Origin: Micavibrio aeruginosavorus
GTDB taxonomy: Bacteria; Pseudomonadota; Alphaproteobacteria; Micavibrionales; Micavibrionaceae
DNA length: 21,581 bases
Direction of reading: 5' to 3'
Assembly: GCA_003241285.1 (NCBI GenBank)
Contig: QFOT01000016.1
Coordinates: forward strand, 1-21,581
The notes beneath the pieces are model-generated. The model saw nothing but the letters and a program-made list of their open reading frames with translations. It did no database searches and was not told where the DNA came from. Within the stretch, counting starts at the first letter, position 1; each line of letters opens with the position of its first letter. Positions 7,541 through 14,576 of this stretch are shown here, one piece after another. Made by a program: the position numbers and the translations under genes.

Positions 7541-8170
7541 TCAGCCGAGCGCAGATTGAATGGCAGCGGGCTCGATAACAGCCCTGAGTTTCTGCTTGCC
7601 GCGCTTTAAGAGCGAGCGTACCGCTTGATCAGAAAGTGACATCTTCTGGCAGATCTGATTGATATCGGCCTCTTCGTAATAGAATAATTTAAGAGCCAAT
7701 TGCTGCTGGACCGGCAATTCCGCCAATAATTTCATCAATTGATTGGATGTCTGGCTTTCATATATTCGATCTTCTGCCGACATAATGCCACTATTGATGT
7801 GATCGAAATTGCTGTCAGTGGTAATTTCTTTTTTCTGGCGCAGTATATCGATGCACCTGTTCGCCGTGACGCGAAACAGCCATGTCGAAAATTTTGCCAG
7901 GCCCGGCTTCCATGACATACGATTTTGCCATAAGGATAGGCAGACATCCTGAAGAATGTCGTCCATATCGGCCGATCGCCCGAAATATTTCCTGACCTGA
8001 AGCCGGATTAAACCCTTATGACGTTCGATTAGATAATGAAAAGCCAGCGCGTCGCCCGACTGAAATAATCCCATTAATCCTTCATCTGACTGCCCCATGT
8101 AAAACTCAGCCGATAACTGGCTTTTTTCTGCTCTCGCATTTGAAGAGTTAGGCGCTATACGGACAGTCAC
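7541..8170 (-). CDS. ECF-type RNA polymerase sigma factor
   Basis: A 209-aa sigma-70 family protein with only regions 2 and 4, the extracytoplasmic-function layout. Region 2 spans about 34-113 (FQSGDALAFHYLIERHKGLI ... DMDDILQDVCLSLWQ ... FSTWLFRVTANRCIDILRQKK). Region 4 spans about 146-196 (LLAELPVQQQLALKLFYYEEADINQICQKMSLSDQAVRSLLKRGKQKLR). I use the GTG at 8170, with TGGA at 8181-8178 seven bases upstream; an ATG at 8098, just ahead of region 2, has no ribosome site but cannot be excluded. No anti-sigma gene is recognisable beside it. A sigma-54 motif lies at 8226-8212 and the fliS terminator behind that, so the gene has its own promoter. Its place beside the filament genes suggests a role in flagellar or envelope gene control; the ECF group is not identified. 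Confidence 0.88.
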   Translation of the reverse strand: MTVRIAPNSSNARAEKSQLSAEFYMGQSDEGLMGLFQSGDALAFHYLIERHKGLIRLQVRKYFGRSADMDDILQDVCLSLWQNRMSWKPGLAKFSTWLFRVTANRCIDILRQKKEITTDSNFDHINSGIMSAEDRIYESQTSNQLMKLLAELPVQQQLALKLFYYEEADINQICQKMSLSDQAVRSLLKRGKQKLRAVIEPAAIQSALG

Positions 8171-8211
8171 TTAGAAATCCATTTCCGGTATTAATTCCAG
8201 AAATGAGGATT

Positions 8212-8226
8212 GCAAGCTTCGGGCCA
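8212..8226 (-). promoter_or_regulatory. Sigma-54 (-24/-12) promoter motif upstream of the ECF sigma gene
   Basis: The minus strand reads TGGCCCGAAGCTTGC followed by A, against the sigma-54 consensus TGGCAC-N5-TTGC. The invariant GG and GC are exactly ten bases apart and there is a single mismatch in the core. Transcription would start near 8200, about 30 bases before the GTG at 8170. No activator-binding repeat was identified. Confidence 0.6.
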
Positions 8227-8250
8227 GTTTTAATGGCTGATTTTAAAGAA

Positions 8251-8278
8251 AATAAAATAGGCGGCAAATTTTGCCGCC
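8251..8278 (-). terminator. Intrinsic terminator after fliS
   Basis: GGCGGCAA (8260-8267) and TTGCCGCC (8271-8278) form an 8-bp GC-rich stem with a three-base loop. On the minus strand it is followed by a T-rich tract (TATTTTATTTT). It closes the fliD-fliS transcript and insulates the sigma gene. The opposite side also has a short T run. Confidence 0.85.
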
Positions 8279-8304
8279 TTTATATATCCAAATGAGAATA
8301 ATTT

Positions 8305-8736
8305 TTAAACTGCGCCGACACTCTGGGCAGATGACATTTCCGGGGCGGTATTATCCGCCGGACGGTCATAGGCGATTGCGTACCATTTATCGGTCACCTG
8401 CTGAATATACGCGACGATGGAGTCGAACTCCTCGCCCGGCTCGGGTTTGCTAGTTGCGCGGCTTAACGCCGAAAAAATGACGTTATAAAAACGATTCAGG
8501 AACACGGCATCTTCGCCACCCTGCTCCATATCAAGATGCGCCTGCAAGGCTTCGATAATGTTGAACACTTTGGTGATACTGTCGGTCATCAAATCGAGAT
8601 GACCGTTTTGCCAATGCCGCTTGGCATCCTTAGTGTTCTTGATCATGCCTTTATACAGCTCGACAACGATCTGCAGCGGGCTCAAATTTTCATCTGTTTT
8701 CTTTTGATACGCCTGTACGGCCTTATGATACGACAT
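8305..8736 (-). CDS. fliS: Flagellin export chaperone FliS
   Basis: Cytoplasmic chaperone that holds flagellin unfolded and delivers it to the flagellar export gate. The 143-aa helical protein has the FliS signature: YHKAVQAYQKK near the N-terminus, LSPLQIVVELYKGMIKNTKDAKRHWQNG, and a central KVFNIIEALQAHLDMEQGGEDAVFLNRFYNVIFSAL. The C-terminal 20 residues (Pro/Ser/Ala-rich) are an unstructured extension. It starts 2 nt after the fliD stop, the usual fliD-fliS pairing, and ends at an intrinsic terminator. Confidence 0.93.
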   Translation of the reverse strand: MSYHKAVQAYQKKTDENLSPLQIVVELYKGMIKNTKDAKRHWQNGHLDLMTDSITKVFNIIEALQAHLDMEQGGEDAVFLNRFYNVIFSALSRATSKPEPGEEFDSIVAYIQQVTDKWYAIAYDRPADNTAPEMSSAQSVGAV

Positions 8737-8738
8737 TT

Positions 8739-10439
8739 CTATTCATCCTGATCGAGGCCGAGAATGGCTTTTAGTTGGGCAATAATGGATTTGTTTCTCG
8801 CAATAGCGGCTTCATATGACGCATATCTGTCGATTAATTTGGTACGGAAGTCATCGGCCCGCTCCCGAATCTGGTCGGCCCGCTCGGCCATATCCGTATT
8901 CTGGTCCCCAAGATCGAGCTTCGCGCTCGCCAGCGTTCCGCTTACCGCATCGGTGAATTTTGTCAGCGTGTTGGACGCAAGGTCAGCCAGACCTTGATTC
9001 ATGTTGAACGAAACAGCCGAGTTAGCCGTGCCGACATAGGCGAAGCTCAACCCTTCATAAATCGTGCCGACCTTACCGGTAATGGACGTCCCCGAAACAT
9101 CGAACAGATTAGGCACACCGCCGACGGAAACGCCTGTTACGCCGCCGGCATTGGCTGTAATCGAAAGCGTAACATTTAAATTAGCTAATCTGGAGGTATT
9201 CCCCAGCAGCAAGAAATTTGAATTATTGGACGTCCAGCCCGTCGAGAAAATAGATTTTACATCGTCATAATTGCTGATGATGGCCGCGTCGAGGGCAACC
9301 TCGTCTACCACGAACACGTTATTATCAGTCAACGTTATTCCCAGCTCGCGAAGCGTTGTAAAGCCGGTTGTCGTCGTGCCGTATTTTGCAGATATCAAAG
9401 GCTGAATTGCATCATTCAGACTTTTCATGACCGTATCACCGAACAATATAGCCTCATCCGATACACTACCGCCCGCAGCAACTGTCTGGTTCTGCACGAT
9501 AAAAGAGCGAAGCTCGTTATAGGCTTCGGTGAATGACAGGATAGAGTCCTTAATCGCGCTGTTATCGTTTTGGATATCCAGCTCGATCGTCGTGCCCGGC
9601 TCGGCATTGAGGACGTTGATATTCACACCGCTGATTAAATCCGTGATCTCGTTATTATCCCGCGTTATCTGAACGCCGTCCAACTTCAAAATTGCCTGAT
9701 CCGCCGCTTGCAAAACGTTCTTTGGCACGCTACCGGCGGTTGTAACACCGATACTGGTAAGGACATCTGTCCCCGTCACATTGCTGATCGAAATGTTTTT
9801 CGCCGTGGCTGTGCCGGTCAGAATAAGTTGATAGGAGCTGTCGGAGATTTTGAGGACCGAGGCGGAAACACCCGAGGTGGATGTGGTCGCATTCACAGCC
9901 GCCGCGATGTCTGTCATCGTCATGCCGCTGGTGACATTGATGGTGGACGCGGTATTACCGGCAATGCCTATATTGAAACTGCCCGCCAGACCGAGGGCTG
10001 TCGTTGCACTGGCCGCCGGATCACTGCCGATACGATGAGCCTTCGCTTTTTGTACAACCTCGATTTCATAGCTGCCGAGTGTTGTTCCGGGATCGATGCT
10101 GATTCCGACAAGCTTGCTTGGATCCGTATTACTGCTGCTGCTCAATGTACCAGTTCGCGAGCTGAAAGCGTAATTCGCATTCGTCGACGAAAAACCATAA
10201 GAAGTACGTAAATTCTTTAAAGCCGTTTCAACATTGCCGGCAAGGGTTTGAAGCGTAGTGTAGGCCTCGGCCTTTTTTGTATTGGTATCAATCCTGACAT
10301 CGATACGGTCGGCTTCTGCGACACGCTGGTTATAAGCCGCCTCGACCAGAGCCGAGGTATTGATACCTGAGGATGTTCCAAACAGATATGTCCGGCTGCC
10401 CTGGGTAGAAACGCCACCTGTTGAAGTGGTTGTTTCCAT
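8739..10439 (-). CDS. fliD: Flagellar filament cap protein FliD (HAP2)
   Basis: Forms the cap at the filament tip under which flagellin subunits assemble. The 566-aa product has the FliD N-terminus (SSGINTSALVEAAYNQRVAEADRIDVRI ... KKAEAYTTLQTLAGNVETALKNL), a central FliD_C-type domain (LKLDGVQITRDNNEITDLISGVNINVLNAEPGTTIELDI) and a coiled-coil C-terminus (MAERADQIRERADDFRTKLIDRYASYEAAIARNKSIIAQLKAIL). I choose ATG at 10439, preceded by AGGTG at 10449-10445. An in-frame TTG at 10478 lies in the T tract of the fliC terminator and would add 13 unsupported residues. A sigma-54 motif about 53 bp upstream (10506-10492) gives it its own promoter. Confidence 0.94.
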   Translation of the reverse strand: METTTSTGGVSTQGSRTYLFGTSSGINTSALVEAAYNQRVAEADRIDVRIDTNTKKAEAYTTLQTLAGNVETALKNLRTSYGFSSTNANYAFSSRTGTLSSSSNTDPSKLVGISIDPGTTLGSYEIEVVQKAKAHRIGSDPAASATTALGLAGSFNIGIAGNTASTINVTSGMTMTDIAAAVNATTSTSGVSASVLKISDSSYQLILTGTATAKNISISNVTGTDVLTSIGVTTAGSVPKNVLQAADQAILKLDGVQITRDNNEITDLISGVNINVLNAEPGTTIELDIQNDNSAIKDSILSFTEAYNELRSFIVQNQTVAAGGSVSDEAILFGDTVMKSLNDAIQPLISAKYGTTTTGFTTLRELGITLTDNNVFVVDEVALDAAIISNYDDVKSIFSTGWTSNNSNFLLLGNTSRLANLNVTLSITANAGGVTGVSVGGVPNLFDVSGTSITGKVGTIYEGLSFAYVGTANSAVSFNMNQGLADLASNTLTKFTDAVSGTLASAKLDLGDQNTDMAERADQIRERADDFRTKLIDRYASYEAAIARNKSIIAQLKAILGLDQDE

Positions 10440-10479
10440 ATTAACACCTAATCCATTAAAACTCAGTCTTAAATTCAAA

Positions 10480-10515
10480 AAGGGGAGCTAAGCAATTCTT
10501 GTGCCAGCTCCCCTT
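10480..10515 (-). terminator. Intrinsic terminator after fliC
   Basis: AAGGGGAGCT and AGCTCCCCTT (10480-10489 and 10506-10515) form a perfect 10-bp stem with a 16-base loop. On the minus strand it is followed by T-rich sequence (TTTTTGAATTT, overlapping the end of the stem). It lies about 30 bp beyond the fliC stop. Its loop contains the -24/-12 motif proposed for fliD. Confidence 0.88.
10492..10506 (-). promoter_or_regulatory. Sigma-54 (-24/-12) promoter motif for fliD
   Basis: The minus strand reads TGGCACAAGAATTGC, then T, an exact match to the core TGGCAC-N5-TTGC with GG and GC ten bases apart. The start point would fall near 10480, about 40 bases before the fliD ATG. The motif fills the loop of the fliC terminator, so one short segment both ends fliC transcription and starts fliD. 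Confidence 0.78.
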
Positions 10516-10547
10516 CTGAATTCGGTTTAAATAACCTTATCTAGTCA

Positions 10548-11390
10548 TTATCTAACGAGGGCCAGAAGAGAGGACTTCATCTGGTTCGCCTGTGACAGCG
10601 CCGCGATGGAGGCTTCCGTTAGGACCTGTCGGCTGACAAGGTTCGATTGTTCCGCCGCAATATCGACATCCATGATGGCAGACTGGGCTGATGTCAGGTT
10701 TTCGATAGAGCTGTCGATCACGTCGCCGCGATATTCGAAACGGGACAGAAGCGCACCGACTGTCGCACGAGCCGTGGAAACAGTAGTGATAGCTACATCA
10801 AGGTTGGTAGATGCGTTGGTAGCAGCAGTACCGTTAGCACCAGCAACTGTTGTTCCAGCGATGGCAAGACCGGCAGTGCCTGTTGACATGTTGACGATAG
10901 ATCCAGTTGCACCAAAGTTAACTGTGATGATATCCGTCGCCGCAACACCAACCTGGAATGTCTGGCTGTAGGAACCGTTGATCAGGTTCGTACCGTTAAA
11001 CTGGGTCGTTGTCGAGATGTTGCCAATCTCTGTCAGCAGCTGTTGATATTCTGTGTTGATGAAACCGCGGCCTGTCGTATCAACCGAACCGGAGATCGCT
11101 TGGGCAGCCAGGGATTTCATACGTTGCAGAATATCGCCAACCCGGGCCATCGCGCCATCAGCCGTTTGAAGCACGGAACGGGCTTGGACAGCGTTGGTGG
11201 CAGCTTGTTTCAGGGTTGTGACGTCAGCTTTAAGTTTCGTACCGACGGCAAGACCGGCGGCATCGTCAGATGCACGAACGATTCTGGAACCACTGGACAA
11301 TTTGGCCAATGATTTGGATTGTTCGCTGGAGTTTTTGTTAAGGTAGATAAGCGCCGTGTTGGCAGATGTGTTGGTTGCGATTACTGGCAT
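10548..11390 (-). CDS. fliC: Flagellin
   Basis: Structural protein of the flagellar filament, secreted through the flagellar export apparatus. At 280 aa it is short: conserved N-terminal D0/D1 helices (residues 1 to about 140, with LSSGSRIVRASDDAAGLAVG at 31-50) and C-terminal helices (SRFEYRGDVIDSSIENLTSAQSAIMDVDIAAEQSNLVSRQVLTEASIAALSQANQMKSSLLALVR) flank a small Ala/Thr/Gly-rich middle with no large D2/D3 insert. This resembles the small alphaproteobacterial flagellins. ATG at 11390 has a strong GGAGAG ribosome site (in AAGGAGAG) five bases upstream or so. It is monocistronic by its terminator and divergent from flgD. An RNA hairpin can form in its leader. Confidence 0.95.
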   Translation of the reverse strand: MPVIATNTSANTALIYLNKNSSEQSKSLAKLSSGSRIVRASDDAAGLAVGTKLKADVTTLKQAATNAVQARSVLQTADGAMARVGDILQRMKSLAAQAISGSVDTTGRGFINTEYQQLLTEIGNISTTTQFNGTNLINGSYSQTFQVGVAATDIITVNFGATGSIVNMSTGTAGLAIAGTTVAGANGTAATNASTNLDVAITTVSTARATVGALLSRFEYRGDVIDSSIENLTSAQSAIMDVDIAAEQSNLVSRQVLTEASIAALSQANQMKSSLLALVR

Positions 11391-11779
11391 TTGACTCTCC
11401 TTCTTTGAGTTTGCCTATGTTGAAACGGCTTCGATCCTTCGAAACCGGGAAATCTTTGACCATACTGGTCGCCGAATTTCCGAATGTGCTTATATACTAT
11501 CAGTTTTCAAGTCCGATTTGAATCCTCAATTTCGGCCTTGTTTATAATCATAATACGCTAAAAGTTAAAAAAGCCTTTAAATCATTTATATTCGCATTTT
11601 ATTTTTTAAGCGAAGCAGATTAAACCACTTATTTATATAGTAACGCGCGTACCGATCTAAGCCGTTGAAAAACATGAAGAAAAATAATCCACGATTCCAT
11701 AAAAAATAATTTCGATTATCGCGCCCCAAATCCGTCTTTTGTCCGTTCTATCTCTCGTAAGAATGAATGGAGCCGCCAA
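11391..11779. other. 389-bp divergent control region between fliC and flgD
   Basis: AT-rich, non-coding. It should hold promoters for both fliC (left) and flgD (right). I searched both strands for the sigma-54 GG-N10-GC pattern and found none, unlike in front of fliD. A weak sigma-70-like pair for fliC exists at 11522-11517 (TTCAAA) and 11499-11494 (TAGTAT), 17 bp apart. No convincing promoter for flgD could be read. TGGAG at 11768-11772 is the flgD ribosome site. Confidence 0.5.
11448..11481. promoter_or_regulatory. Nested inverted repeat in the fliC leader
   Basis: GGAAAT (11448-11453) pairs with ATTTCC (11476-11481), and inside it GACCA (11458-11462) pairs with TGGTC (11466-11470) around a 3-base loop. 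It sits 58-91 bp before the flagellin start. In mRNA it would be a two-stage stem-loop; as DNA, GACCATACTGGTC could be a regulator site. In Caulobacter the flagellin leader is the target of FlbT; no flbT gene is in this window. Confidence 0.45.
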
Positions 11780-12511
11780 ATGGTTGATATCAGCAAAGTT
11801 TCCAGCCTCCCCTATCTCGGCACAACCGAAGGCACGAAAGCGCAGTCCGGATCCGGTACATCGACCGACGGCACAAGCGCCGATGAAGAGAATGCCGAGC
11901 TTTTGAAAAACCAGTTTTTGGGCATTTTATTGACGCAAATGCAGAACCAGAACCCGCTCGATCCAATGGATACGAAGGAGTTCACAGGACAATTGGCGCA
12001 ATTCTCGGCTCTTGAGCAACAGATCAATACCAATGACAAGCTGAACAATCTTTTGACGGCGGTTCAATCTTCTGCTGCCAGCTCCGCCTTTACCTATATC
12101 GGCCAGACGGCCGAGCTTGATTCGAATATGACTGTTGTCGAAGACGGCGCGGTTGACTGGAATTACGCGCTCAAAACGAATGCAGATACGGTTACTGTCA
12201 AAATCAAGGATTCAAACGGCAAGGTTCTATACGAAAAAGAACTGGGCGAAACGGTCAGCGGCACTTACTCCCTGAACGCAACCAAGGCCGAACTTGGCTC
12301 GACCCTTGCAGATGGCGAAATCCTGACTTTGGAAGTTACCGGAAAAACTGCTGCCGGCGTCGCCGTTCCTGTCGATATTTCGACCATGGTAAAAGTCGAT
12401 GGCGTTGAAAGCAGCTCGGACGGGATCGACCTTCGTTCCGGCGGCCTGCTCTACAGCCTGGAAGACGTCTTGAGATTTAAAACCGTAACAACACCAACAA
12501 CTACAACCTGA
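11780..12511 (+). CDS. flgD: Flagellar hook assembly scaffold FlgD
   Basis: Hook cap on which FlgE subunits assemble; exported and later replaced. At 243 aa it has the diagnostic N-terminal block LLKNQFLGILLTQMQNQNPLDPMDTKEFTGQLAQFSALEQ at about 41-80, then a FLIG/tudor-like C-terminal part (IGQTAELDSNMTVVEDGAVDWNYAL ... LYEKELGETVSGTYSLNATKAELGSTLADGEILTLEVTG). ATG at 11780 follows a TGGAG ribosome site. It leads the plus-strand run flgD-flgE-orf96-flgN-flgK-flgL, whose genes are closely spaced (12-31 nt, with one 10-nt overlap). Confidence 0.95.
   Translation: MVDISKVSSLPYLGTTEGTKAQSGSGTSTDGTSADEENAELLKNQFLGILLTQMQNQNPLDPMDTKEFTGQLAQFSALEQQINTNDKLNNLLTAVQSSAASSAFTYIGQTAELDSNMTVVEDGAVDWNYALKTNADTVTVKIKDSNGKVLYEKELGETVSGTYSLNATKAELGSTLADGEILTLEVTGKTAAGVAVPVDISTMVKVDGVESSSDGIDLRSGGLLYSLEDVLRFKTVTTPTTTT
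12295..12309 (+). promoter_or_regulatory. Possible sigma-54 motif inside flgD, upstream of flgE
   Basis: TGGCTCGACCCTTGC followed by A, with correct GG-N10-GC spacing and one mismatch to the sigma-54 core. It lies within the flgD coding region about 235 bp before flgE. It could provide extra hook-protein transcription, but a chance match in coding sequence is quite possible. Confidence 0.25.
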
Positions 12512-12542
12512 TTTAAAGTTTCATAACAAGGAGAACTAAAAC

Positions 12543-13841
12543 ATGAGTTTGAACAGTGCCCTTAACGCTTCGGTTTCCGGTCTTCGCGCACAATCCGCCG
12601 CGATCGCCGCCGTTTCCGAAAACATCGCCAACTCGCGCACAACAGCTTATAAAAACCGCGACATTTCCTTCCAAGCCCTTGTCGGTAGCAATGCCGGCGG
12701 CTATTCCGCAGGAGGCGTTCTTTACAAAACGTCGCAGGCCCTCGGACGTCAGGGATTGATTTCCGCGTCGGATTCGACAACCGATATCGCGATCAACGGC
12801 AACGGCTTCTTCGTCGTTACGGACGATCCTTTGAACCAGCCTTCCGGTTACACGTATTCACGTAACGGTAATTTCAAAACCGACTCATCAGGCTTCCTGA
12901 TCAACAACGAAGGCTATTATTTGCTCGGCCAGAGAACCGATGATACAGGCGCGGTTATTTCAACCAGCCCGAATGATTTGAACTCTCTGGTGCCGATCGA
13001 TATCAATGCCATTTCCGGTACGGCCCAGGCCACGCAAAACCTCCGCTTTGACATGAACCTTCCGGCGGATGCCGCCGTAAACGACGCCTTTCCAAGCTCG
13101 GTTGAAATGTTCGATGCTTTGGGCGTTTCCCACACGATCAATGTCAGCTGGGAGAAGACCGCTGCCAATACCTGGGAAGCGACCTTCTCTGATCCTGTTC
13201 AGACAAGAACAGGCGTGACATCCGGTGTTTTGGATACTGACCCGGGAACGGCTGGTGCGCAAAAAACTGTAACCGTCAATTTCAACGGTGATGGCTCCGT
13301 CGCTTCTTTCGTTCCGGCTACTCCGAGCTTCGCCGTGACGGGCTTTACGACTGGCGCGAACGATGCAACCGTTGCCCTTGACTTAGGAACAGCGGGATTG
13401 GTCGACGGCTTGACGCAATATTCGTCAAATACAACGACGCCGGGACTTGAAATCTCCCTTATCGATCAGGACGGCGTTCGTTTCGGACAGCTCAGCTCTC
13501 TTTCCATCGATGATACAGGCCTTGTAACAGCGTTCTTTGAGAACGGCGTCCGTTTGCCGGTCTTCCAGATCCCTGTCGCGACATTCCCGAACCCGAACGG
13601 TTTGACGCAAGTCTCCGGAACGGTTTACGATGAGAATGAAAGAGCCGGTAACTATAACCTCCGCCTGCCGGGACAAGGCAGTGCCGGGAATATCATCGCC
13701 TCTTCTCTGGAAGGTTCCACGACGGATACTTCTGAGGAATTCAACAAGATGATCGTTGCCCAGCAAGCCTATTCTTCCGCGGCGCAGGTTATCAGCAAAG
13801 TGGACGATATGTTCCAGGAGCTGATCGGCGCGATCAGATAA
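12543..13841 (+). CDS. flgE: Flagellar hook protein FlgE
   Basis: Builds the curved hook that joins rod and filament. The 432-aa product has the rod/hook N-terminal signature (LNSALNASVSGLRAQSAAIAAVSENIANSRTTAYK, about 3-37) and C-terminal helix (SLEGSTTDTSEEFNKMIVAQQAYSSAAQVISKVDDMFQELIGAIR). Between them are FlgE-specific segments such as TDIAINGNGFFVV and FDALGVSHTINVSWEKTAANTWEA. AAGGAG at 12528-12533 is the ribosome site, nine bases before ATG. It follows flgD by 31 nt. Confidence 0.95.
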   Translation: MSLNSALNASVSGLRAQSAAIAAVSENIANSRTTAYKNRDISFQALVGSNAGGYSAGGVLYKTSQALGRQGLISASDSTTDIAINGNGFFVVTDDPLNQPSGYTYSRNGNFKTDSSGFLINNEGYYLLGQRTDDTGAVISTSPNDLNSLVPIDINAISGTAQATQNLRFDMNLPADAAVNDAFPSSVEMFDALGVSHTINVSWEKTAANTWEATFSDPVQTRTGVTSGVLDTDPGTAGAQKTVTVNFNGDGSVASFVPATPSFAVTGFTTGANDATVALDLGTAGLVDGLTQYSSNTTTPGLEISLIDQDGVRFGQLSSLSIDDTGLVTAFFENGVRLPVFQIPVATFPNPNGLTQVSGTVYDENERAGNYNLRLPGQGSAGNIIASSLEGSTTDTSEEFNKMIVAQQAYSSAAQVISKVDDMFQELIGAIR

Positions 13842-13863
13842 TAAGCAAAGACTAGGTTGAAAC

Positions 13864-14154
13864 ATGGATAGCCTGATTAAATTTGTAGATATGTGGGAAA
13901 AGACTGGGAATATTGAGGGGATTCTTTCTCAAAACCTTGTCCTTCCCCCATCCGATGAAGTTCAGGCCTATCTGTTGACCCTCCCCCAGGCAGAGCAGAC
14001 AAGGATTAGAAAAGCTTTGAGTGAAGCGACAGTGGCGCTCTCGTCACACTCTTCCAGAATGGAAGAGGAAGCAAAATTGCTGAAATCGCAGATCGATCAG
14101 AATATCCAGTCCTCGAATGCCTGCCTGGCCTATAATAAAATCCCCAAAAAATAA
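13864..14154 (+). CDS. Uncharacterised 96-aa protein in the flagellar operon
   Basis: Not recognised. A mostly helical, hydrophilic protein: an N-terminal helix (MDSLIKFVDMWEKTGNIEGILSQN), a middle segment with VQAYLLTLPQAEQTRIRKALSEATVALSSH, and a coiled-coil-like C-terminus (RMEEEAKLLKSQIDQNIQSSNACLAYNKI). There is no signal peptide and no membrane segment. It lies 22 nt after flgE and 23 nt before the flgN-like gene on the same strand, in the spot where flagellar operons often carry small export chaperones or assembly factors. A chaperone or accessory role for hook or junction proteins is therefore plausible, but inferred from position and shape only. It does not look like FlaF, FlbT or FlgM to me. 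Confidence 0.75.
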   Translation: MDSLIKFVDMWEKTGNIEGILSQNLVLPPSDEVQAYLLTLPQAEQTRIRKALSEATVALSSHSSRMEEEAKLLKSQIDQNIQSSNACLAYNKIPKK

Positions 14155-14177
14155 TACCATTCCGAAAGGACCTTAGA

Positions 14178-14576
14178 ATGAGACAGAACGCACATCTCCA
14201 TTCCCCTTCAGAAGATCACCTAATGAAATTCCTGCAAACCTCGCAGGATCTCTTGAGCCTCGTTCAGCATGAAAATGCCATTTTGTTGAAAGACGGAGTG
14301 TTGAGTTTTGAAGCCTATCTGGCGCGTAAAGTCGATTTAATGCAGGGCTTTGAAAAAGAGGCACAGAACTTGCTAAATAAACTATCAGTCGAGAAAAGCG
14401 CTTCTTCCGATACGCAAGTTTTGCTAGTTGGGGAGATTCAGCGGATCAGGGACGCCTTGCATGTCAATTCCGTGCATCAGCTTCAAATGCTGCGCAAGAA
14501 GGCCATGCAGGAAGCAAATGAATTTAACATGGTGCCAGCTCAAGCCGGCGCGGAGACAGAAAGCATATGTCATTAG
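14178..14576 (+). CDS. flgN: FlgN-like flagellar export chaperone
   Basis: Probable cytoplasmic chaperone for the junction proteins FlgK and FlgL. The 132-aa product is almost entirely helical (LMKFLQTSQDLLSLVQHENAILLKDGVLSFEAYLARKVDLMQGFEKEAQNLLNKL ... RIRDALHVNSVHQLQMLRKKAMQE). The N-terminal pattern of a long helix with LL...ENA.L..GD/GVL is characteristic of the FlgN family. ATG at 14178 has AAAGGA seven bases upstream. Its 3' end overlaps flgK by 10 nt, a coupling typical for flgN-flgK. The family call rests on context plus pattern, since FlgN proteins diverge strongly. Confidence 0.72.
   Translation: MRQNAHLHSPSEDHLMKFLQTSQDLLSLVQHENAILLKDGVLSFEAYLARKVDLMQGFEKEAQNLLNKLSVEKSASSDTQVLLVGEIQRIRDALHVNSVHQLQMLRKKAMQEANEFNMVPAQAGAETESICH

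Noticed and set aside
9708..10211. 167-aa plus-strand open frame opposite fliD
   Set aside because: Its Cys/Arg/Gly-rich translation is typical of an antisense shadow; fliD on the other strand is certain.
10440..10478. TTG at 10478 as an upstream in-frame start of fliD
   Set aside because: It lies in the T-rich tail of the fliC terminator with no ribosome site, whereas ATG 10439 has AGGTG five bases upstream.
11494..11522. TTCAAA-N17-TAGTAT as the fliC promoter
   Set aside because: Only four of six matches in each hexamer within AT-rich DNA; mentioned in the control-region entry but not listed as a promoter.
11565..11582. TTAA-N8-TTAA as a CtrA site between fliC and flgD
   Set aside because: CtrA needs TTAA-N7-TTAA; the spacing is one base too long in an AT-rich stretch, so chance is likely.
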